Assembly (NCBI GenBank): GCA_021805545.1
Contig: JAJZFB010000074.1
Span: 1 to 38,179 of the forward strand
Reading direction: 5' to 3'
From: Pseudomonadota bacterium
GTDB taxonomy: Bacteria; Pseudomonadota; Alphaproteobacteria; Acetobacterales; Acetobacteraceae
DNA length: 38,179 bases
The notes beneath the pieces are model-generated. The model searched no databases and was not told where the DNA came from. It worked only from the letters and a program-made list of their open reading frames with translations. Of the stretch, positions 33,166 to 38,179 are shown piece by piece (the stretch's first letter is position 1; the number at the start of each line of letters is the position of its first letter). Made by a program: the position numbers and the translations under genes.

Positions 33166-34371
33166 TCAGTGCCGCGCCTGGCAATAAGCCGTCACATATG
33201 GCGCAAACGCCGCCTGCAGCGCTGGCAGGTTGAGCTTAAACGAATCCAGCCGGTAAGGCGCATGCTTGGCGTAGCCGCCGCGTGGCTTTTCATCCACCAG
33301 CCCCTCGACGGCGCGCAACACCGCCTCCTCTTCCCGCAGGCCAAATTGCGCATAGATGCGCGAAATCGCGGCCAGCGGCGCCGCCGTCAACTCGTCGTAA
33401 TGCACATGGCATTTACGTTCCGGCGCCACATCGGCCCGGTGGTCGAATTCCAGCAGCAGGTTCGCCCCCTGCATCCAGCGTTCCGCCACCTGCGCGCCAA
33501 TCTCGCCCTGGTCGATGGTTCTCAAAAACGGCCTGCGCAGCACGGCGGTGAGATGCGCCACCGAGCCCAGCACCGCAATCGGGTCGCGATGCACGATCAC
33601 GAAACGCGCATCCGGGTAGGCGCGCAAAATCGCATCCAGCGTGAATGTATGGTCCGGGCATTTCAGCACCCAGCGCCCGCTTAGGCCCTGCTGCAGAAAT
33701 TGCAAAAACTTCTTGTGGTACGCCAGCGCGGCATCATGCCCATGCCCTTCCAGCCAGTTGAAATAGCTCGGCACGCGGTGGGTCGTGTCAAAGCGCAGGC
33801 TCTGGAACACATGGGCGGTAATCTCGCTGCATTCCTGCGGGCTATCGGCGCTCGAGGGGTGCATGTCCTCAAACCCTGGCGCCAGGCCCGAGAATAACGC
33901 AAATTGCCGGTCCACCGCCCGTGCATTTTTGTTTTTTGCGGGGTTGAAATCCTTGGGCCGCGGCGCGGGAAACATGGTCTGCCAGTTGCGCGGAATCAAA
34001 TTCTCCGGGTCGGCCGTCATCAGCCGGTGCAAATAGCTGGTGCCCGAGCGCGGCAGGCCCAGAATGAAAATCGGCGCCTCCACCGGGCGCTGCGCCAGGG
34101 CCGGGTTGGCCGCATGGGCATCCGCCACAAGCTGCGCGTTTTTCAGCAGGCGCTTCACATCCCAATGCAGCGCGAGCTTGCCAAACAAAGCCAGATCGGA
34201 TTCCGCTTTTATCGAGGCCAGCAGCCGCTCAAGCCCCTCGCGCGCCGCTGCATCGGGCCGGGCATGGGCGGCGGCGATGAGCTTGCCAGGTTCGGATGAG
34301 GGCAGAATAAAATGGGGCACGGCAGGATCGGCAATACGCAACCCCGCCGCAATAATATCCATCCCCCCCAT
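33166..34371 (-). CDS. Sulfotransferase family protein (Sulfotransferase_3 type)
   Basis: 401 aa; would transfer sulfate from PAPS. The 5'-phosphosulfate loop is in FILGLPRSGTSYLHRLM and the 3'-phosphate region in RFVIVHRDPIAVLGSVAHL; both are complete. The N-terminal 90 residues form a helical extension, usual in this subgroup. Start ATG 34371 has AAAGGG about seven bases upstream and lies one base beyond the gloA stop. Acceptor unknown; proximity to glycosyltransferases suggests an envelope glycan or lipid, which is inference. No PAPS synthesis genes in the window. Confidence 0.88.
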   Translation of the reverse strand: MGGMDIIAAGLRIADPAVPHFILPSSEPGKLIAAAHARPDAAAREGLERLLASIKAESDLALFGKLALHWDVKRLLKNAQLVADAHAANPALAQRPVEAPIFILGLPRSGTSYLHRLMTADPENLIPRNWQTMFPAPRPKDFNPAKNKNARAVDRQFALFSGLAPGFEDMHPSSADSPQECSEITAHVFQSLRFDTTHRVPSYFNWLEGHGHDAALAYHKKFLQFLQQGLSGRWVLKCPDHTFTLDAILRAYPDARFVIVHRDPIAVLGSVAHLTAVLRRPFLRTIDQGEIGAQVAERWMQGANLLLEFDHRADVAPERKCHVHYDELTAAPLAAISRIYAQFGLREEEAVLRAVEGLVDEKPRGGYAKHAPYRLDSFKLNLPALQAAFAPYVTAYCQARH

Positions 34372-34372
34372 A

Positions 34373-34795
34373 TCAATGCCCTTTCCGCTCGACCAGTTCA
34401 ATCTTGTAGCCGTCGGGATCTTCGATGAATGCGATGACCGTGGTGCCAAATTTCACCGGCCCCGGCGCGCGCGTAATCTTCGCGCCGGCCGCGCGCAGCT
34501 TTTCGCAGGCGGCATGAACATCCGGCACGCCAAGCGCCAAATGCCCAAAGGCCGTGCCAATCTCATAACGATCGACGCCCCAATTATATGTCAGTTCCAG
34601 CACGGTATGCGTCGCCTCATCGCCGTAGCCCAGAAAAGCCAGCGTATATTCTCCCGCCGGAACATCTGAACGGCGCAGTTCCCTCATACCCAGCAATCCG
34701 GTGTAAAAAGCGATACTGCGTTCCAAATCACCCACGCGCAGCATGGTGTGAAGATAAGAAAACCCGCCGGCGGGCGTGCTGGAATCATCTTTCAT
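34373..34795 (-). CDS. gloA: Lactoylglutathione lyase (glyoxalase I)
   Basis: Converts the methylglyoxal-glutathione adduct to lactoylglutathione. 140 aa. Metal ligands H16, E67, H85 and E133 have the same spacing as E. coli GloA (H5, E56, H74, E122). Surrounding motifs are [34 protein letters not shown] and [17 protein letters not shown] lies seven bases ahead of ATG 34795. It follows lpxI by 27 bases and precedes the sulfotransferase by one. Confidence 0.97.
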   Translation of the reverse strand: MKDDSSTPAGGFSYLHTMLRVGDLERSIAFYTGLLGMRELRRSDVPAGEYTLAFLGYGDEATHTVLELTYNWGVDRYEIGTAFGHLALGVPDVHAACEKLRAAGAKITRAPGPVKFGTTVIAFIEDPDGYKIELVERKGH

Positions 34796-34822
34796 GAACC
34801 GTCCTTGAATGCCTCCATCTAT

Positions 34823-35638
34823 TTAGGGATGCACGCCGAGAAGAAAAATCCCCCCCGCATCAGCAAATTCAATCATTTCCAATTTATTTGTCAGGAGTGA
34901 CCCGCCCGCCTCAAACGCCACCCCGCGCAGCCCGGCCGCACGCGCATGCTGCACGGTGGCTGTGCCCAGCGCAGGCAGGTCGGCGCGGCGCTCCTGGCCC
35001 GGCTTGGCCAGTTTTACCAGCACCCCGCCTGGCCCAGGGCGTGTAACGGCGGCAATCCGCGCCAGCATGGCATCCGTGCCCTCCACGGCCTCCACCGCCA
35101 GCACAATGCCTTGCTGCACCACACAGGCCTGGCCAATATCCGCCGCGCCAATCAGCTTCAGCACCTCCATGCCACGCTTTATATCAGCCATCGCCAGCGC
35201 ATCTGGCGCCGTACGCGTCAATAGCCCTTCTGGCGCCAGCGCGTCGGTAAAAATATCGTGTGCCCCCAGCATGGTGAAACCCTCTTCCGCGAGCACCCGC
35301 ATGATCGCGGCCAACAGCCCGTCATCCCCCAAAAACGCAGCCTTGCCAATGCGCGCCAGCATTCTGGCCCCCTCGGCATCTGGCCGCAGAGAGAGAAACG
35401 AGGGCCGCTTCACCGGCCCGATCATCACCAGATCGCGGCAGCCCTCGTCGCGAAACGCGCGGATCATCGCGCCGATCGCGCCTAAACGGAAAACGCGGTG
35501 CGGGTATGGCGCCAGCACGTCTGGCTCGGCGAACCCTTCAATTCCGGCGATAAATACAGCCCGCCCCGAGGCACGCGCCGCCTGCGCCACCTGGCCAGGC
35601 AGCGGGCCGCCACCGGCAATAATTCCCAAGGGCATCAT
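34823..35638 (-). CDS. lpxI: UDP-2,3-diacylglucosamine pyrophosphatase LpxI
   Basis: Makes lipid X from UDP-diacylglucosamine in lipid A synthesis; functionally replaces LpxH in many alphaproteobacteria (described in Caulobacter). 271 aa. N-terminal LGIIAGGGPLPGQVA, IGPVKRPSF, GDDGLLAAIMRVLAEEG, and the C-terminal domain with VEGTDAMLARIA, VLVKLAKPGQE-RRADLPALG and AGGSLL are typical. Start at ATG 35638 (a second ATG follows directly). It is 69 bases after lpxA. Confidence 0.96.
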   Translation of the reverse strand: MMPLGIIAGGGPLPGQVAQAARASGRAVFIAGIEGFAEPDVLAPYPHRVFRLGAIGAMIRAFRDEGCRDLVMIGPVKRPSFLSLRPDAEGARMLARIGKAAFLGDDGLLAAIMRVLAEEGFTMLGAHDIFTDALAPEGLLTRTAPDALAMADIKRGMEVLKLIGAADIGQACVVQQGIVLAVEAVEGTDAMLARIAAVTRPGPGGVLVKLAKPGQERRADLPALGTATVQHARAAGLRGVAFEAGGSLLTNKLEMIEFADAGGIFLLGVHP

Positions 35639-35707
35639 GCAAATCTTTTTCCACTGCCAGAAGATGCAACAATTTTCCGCCCCTGGGCACGCGCGCCCTG
35701 CCGGAAA

Positions 35708-36508
35708 TTATTCTTCCTCGCCCGCAACATTGGTGAGAATCCCGTGCTTGCCTGGGGCGGCAATAAAATCCAGCATATCCTTAATATAAGGGTTACTGTT
35801 GCGCGCCGCCAGCGCCGCCACGCGCTCCGCGAACACGCCAGGGCCGGTAAACAGAAACTTATAGGCGCTGTTCACCTCATGCAGTTGCGCCTTGTCCAGC
35901 CCGCGCCGCTTCAGCCCAATCAGGTTCAGCCCCAGCAGCTCGGCGCGGGTGCCAAATACGCGGGCATAGGGAATCACATCCCTCGTCACCCCTGTCAGCC
36001 CGCCCACCATGGCGCCCGCGCCCACGCGCACAAACTGCAACAGCGCCGCATTACCACCGATAATGGCACGGTCTCCCACCTCCACATGCCCGCCCAGCGC
36101 AACGTTATTGGAGATGATAACCCCATCGCCCAGAACGCAATCATGCGCCACATGCACTGTCGCCATCAGCAGGCAATCCGCGCCAATGCGCGTAATACCC
36201 GTACCGGTTACGGTACCACGATGGATCGAGGCATGTTCGCGAATCTGCGTGCGGGCGCCGATGACGGTCTCGGTCTCCTCGCCCTTGTATTTCAAATCCT
36301 GCGGCGCCAGCCCCACGGTGCAGAAGGGAAACAGCTTAACCCCCTCCTCCAGCCGCGTGCGGCCATCAATAGCCACATGCGAGACAAGCTCCACCCCATC
36401 CCCCAGCACGGCGTTTTTGCCAACCGTGCAGAACGGGCCGATTTTCACGCCCTGGCCGAATTCGGCCCCTGGCTCAATAATCGCGGTGGGGTGGATATAG
36501 GTGCTCAA
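35708..36508 (-). CDS. lpxA: UDP-N-acetylglucosamine acyltransferase LpxA
   Basis: First step of lipid A synthesis. 266 aa. Left-handed beta helix from residue 1 (STYIHPTAIIEPGAEFG), QIREHASIHRGT, and H122 in TVHVAHDCVLGD, corresponding to the catalytic H125 of E. coli. The C-terminal helical domain starts near 190. Start is TTG at 36508 with AGGGA five bases upstream; no ATG is available nearby. Between fabZ and lpxI. Confidence 0.97.
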   Translation of the reverse strand: MSTYIHPTAIIEPGAEFGQGVKIGPFCTVGKNAVLGDGVELVSHVAIDGRTRLEEGVKLFPFCTVGLAPQDLKYKGEETETVIGARTQIREHASIHRGTVTGTGITRIGADCLLMATVHVAHDCVLGDGVIISNNVALGGHVEVGDRAIIGGNAALLQFVRVGAGAMVGGLTGVTRDVIPYARVFGTRAELLGLNLIGLKRRGLDKAQLHEVNSAYKFLFTGPGVFAERVAALAARNSNPYIKDMLDFIAAPGKHGILTNVAGEEE

Positions 36509-36518
36509 GTTTGTCCCT

Positions 36519-36546
36519 GTTCACTATGCCGCGTTCACTATGCCGC
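36519..36546. repeat. 14-bp direct duplication upstream of lpxA
   Basis: GTTCACTATGCCGC occurs twice in tandem (36519-36532, 36533-36546), just upstream of the lpxA ribosome site in the 120-base gap after fabZ. A simple replication-slippage duplication is likely. Confidence 0.85.
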
Positions 36547-36628
36547 CTCGCTCTACGCGGGGCGCGCCTGCCCGCCAAGTCAATCATTATTTCCGAATGT
36601 GTCTCTGTAAGCCCCTGATTATGATAGA

Positions 36629-37114
36629 TTAAACGGGTTTAACACCATCCATGATCATGGCCGTTATCGAGGCTTCCGCCACCACCACGCCATCAACGCG
36701 CGCCACGCCGTCAAAGCGCCAAACCTGGCCGCGGCGGCGCTCCTTGCTCAGCGTCAGGCGCAAGCTATCGCCCGGCACCACCGGCTTGCGGAATTTCGCC
36801 GCCTCTATGGACATGAAATACACCACCGGAATGCCCGCTTCCGGCCCCAGCGTGGCAATTACCAGCCCTGCCGCCGTCTGCGCCATGGCCTCCACAATCA
36901 GCACACCCGGCATCACCGGATGGCCGGGAAAATGCCCCTGGAAGAACGGCTCGTTGATCGTCACGTTTTTAATACCCGTGGCCGAATGGTCTTTCCGCAC
37001 GTCAACCAGCCGGTCCACCAGCAGAAACGGGTAGCGGTGCGGGATCATGGTGAGGATCTGCTTGGCCTCGATCAGGGCAATATCGATCGGGGGCAAATCA
37101 ATCGTCTCGTTCAT
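36629..37114 (-). CDS. fabZ: 3-hydroxyacyl-ACP dehydratase FabZ
   Basis: Dehydrates hydroxyacyl-ACP in fatty acid synthesis. 161 aa. Catalytic H61 and E75 occur in [13 protein letters not shown] and [25 protein letters not shown] is conserved. ATG 37114 with AGGGAA seven bases ahead; a TTG six bases upstream is less likely. Its start is two bases after the lpxD stop, so the pair is co-transcribed, as usual for lpxD-fabZ-lpxA. Confidence 0.98.
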   Translation of the reverse strand: MNETIDLPPIDIALIEAKQILTMIPHRYPFLLVDRLVDVRKDHSATGIKNVTINEPFFQGHFPGHPVMPGVLIVEAMAQTAAGLVIATLGPEAGIPVVYFMSIEAAKFRKPVVPGDSLRLTLSKERRRGQVWRFDGVARVDGVVVAEASITAMIMDGVKPV

Positions 37115-37116
37115 CG

Positions 37117-38166
37117 TCAATTCCCTGTTTTTTGTCCTTTACGGCCAGTTTGGGCCAGTTTGCGAAGGGTAACCACCTCGCGGAAAAAGCTCTTCACATT
37201 CTGCGCGGGCGCACCCAGCACTTCCTCGCCCGCCGGCACATCCTGCATCACGCCCGATTGCGCGCCGATTCGCGCCCCGGCCCCGATGTTCAAATGCCCG
37301 GTAAGCCCGGCCTGCGCCGCAATCATCACGCCCGGCCCAATCTGGGTAGAGCCGGAAACCCCCGCCTGCGCGACAATAACGCTATTGGCGCCAATATTCA
37401 CGTTATGCCCCAGTTGCACCAGATTATCGACATGCACGCCCGGGCCGATCACCGTATCCTGCGCCGAGCCACGGTCGATGGTGGTATTCGCGCCAATTTC
37501 CGCACCGTCGCCCATAATCACCCGGCCCAGTTGCGGCACTGGCGTAAACCCGGCCTTGGAGATGGCAAAACCAAACCCATCCTGCCCGATGCGCGCGCCA
37601 GGGTACAGCGTCACCCGGTTGCCCAAAATGGCGTGGCTCAGCGTCACCTGGGCATGGATGCGGCAATCCGCGCCAACCACCACGCCCGGCCCAATATAGC
37701 TTAGCGGCCCAATACTGGTTCCGGCCCCAATCTCGGCCCCCGCGGCAATCACGGCATTGGCCCCTACCTGCACGCTCGGGTCCAGCTTGGCCGTGGGGTC
37801 AATCACCGCACTGGGATGCACCCCCGGCAGCGGCTCGGGGAACGGAAAAAACAAAGTCAGCACCCGCGCCCAGCCCATATAAGGCTCGGGCGTTACCAGG
37901 GGTATGCAGCCTTCCGGCACGCGCCCGGCAAAATCCGGGTGCAATATCACCGCCCCGGCCTTTGTTTCAGCCAGAAGCGGCGCATAGCGCTTATTGTCGA
38001 GAAAACTCACATCCTCCGGCCCGGCGCTTTGCAACGGCGCCGCACCCGAGAAAACCCGCTCCCCCGCCGCCACCTTGCAGCCCAGCAGGGCGGCAATGGC
38101 GGCAAGGCTATGCGGCCCGGTGCGCGTAAAAAACCGCGGATCGCCGGGTTTAGCGGTTTCGGCCAT
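37117..38166 (-). CDS. lpxD: UDP-3-O-(3-hydroxyacyl)glucosamine N-acyltransferase LpxD
   Basis: Third step of lipid A synthesis, cytosolic. 349 aa. N-terminal uridine-binding domain ([18 protein letters not shown]), then hexapeptide repeats from about residue 115, [12 protein letters not shown] and catalytic H253 in [12 protein letters not shown]. The ATG at 38166 is near the window end; upstream genes such as bamA are probably outside. First gene of the visible lpx operon. Confidence 0.97.
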   Translation of the reverse strand: MAETAKPGDPRFFTRTGPHSLAAIAALLGCKVAAGERVFSGAAPLQSAGPEDVSFLDNKRYAPLLAETKAGAVILHPDFAGRVPEGCIPLVTPEPYMGWARVLTLFFPFPEPLPGVHPSAVIDPTAKLDPSVQVGANAVIAAGAEIGAGTSIGPLSYIGPGVVVGADCRIHAQVTLSHAILGNRVTLYPGARIGQDGFGFAISKAGFTPVPQLGRVIMGDGAEIGANTTIDRGSAQDTVIGPGVHVDNLVQLGHNVNIGANSVIVAQAGVSGSTQIGPGVMIAAQAGLTGHLNIGAGARIGAQSGVMQDVPAGEEVLGAPAQNVKSFFREVVTLRKLAQTGRKGQKTGN

Positions 38167-38179
38167 GCTTACTGGCCAA

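Overview
The window looks like chromosomal DNA of a motile, Gram-negative alphaproteobacterium, most likely from Acetobacteraceae or a close acidophilic relative. Support: high GC, a Hint_2-domain protein (a family common in Acetobacteraceae and Rhodobacteraceae), a PurS/PurQ/PurL three-subunit FGAM synthase, LpxI instead of LpxH, and a chemotaxis operon whose gene order resembles the rhizobial che cluster. Family placement is inference. No phage, IS element, CRISPR array or rRNA was seen.

Layout. 1-3345 (+): 3' end of gltA, a two-helix RCK potassium channel with an altered pore filter, and an ArsR regulator followed by an Old Yellow Enzyme. 3346-3614 is a cluster of inverted repeats. 3615-10674 (+): purC-purS, a Kch-type potassium channel, purQ-purL, bolA-grxD and a glycosyltransferase that seems to need a CTG start. 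10675-11091 is a relatively AT-rich gap. 11092-12884: a degenerate EAL protein facing a WcbI-like gene. 13052-15057 (+): a DUF3253 protein and a YddA/SbmA-type ABC exporter, followed by a repeat mosaic that includes five 15-bp tandem units. 15282-16451 (-): the Hint_2 protein. 16565-19715 (-): cysE, a cysteine desulfurase, a 2Fe-2S ferredoxin and mnmA, a plausible serine-to-thiolated-tRNA sulfur route. 19929-20645 (+): an alpha/beta hydrolase with a strong terminator.

20699-29590 (-) is the chemotaxis operon: MCP, STAS protein, CheY, CheA, CheW, CheR, CheB, CheD, a small DxxxQ protein in the cheT position, and a second CheW. The receptor ends in a CheR-docking pentapeptide. CheD and the small protein share nearly the same C-terminal octapeptide, ending in LELF. 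This operon holds the most interesting candidate biology in the window: a possible CheT/CheZ-like CheY phosphatase plus a shared C-terminal docking tail.

29793-38166: cobA/sumT (-), tRNA-Asn (+) with its own promoter and a 15-bp tandem repeat beside it, then on the minus strand lpxD-fabZ-lpxA-lpxI followed by gloA, a sulfotransferase and two glycosyltransferases. lpxB is not seen after lpxI; envelope-related genes occupy that position instead.
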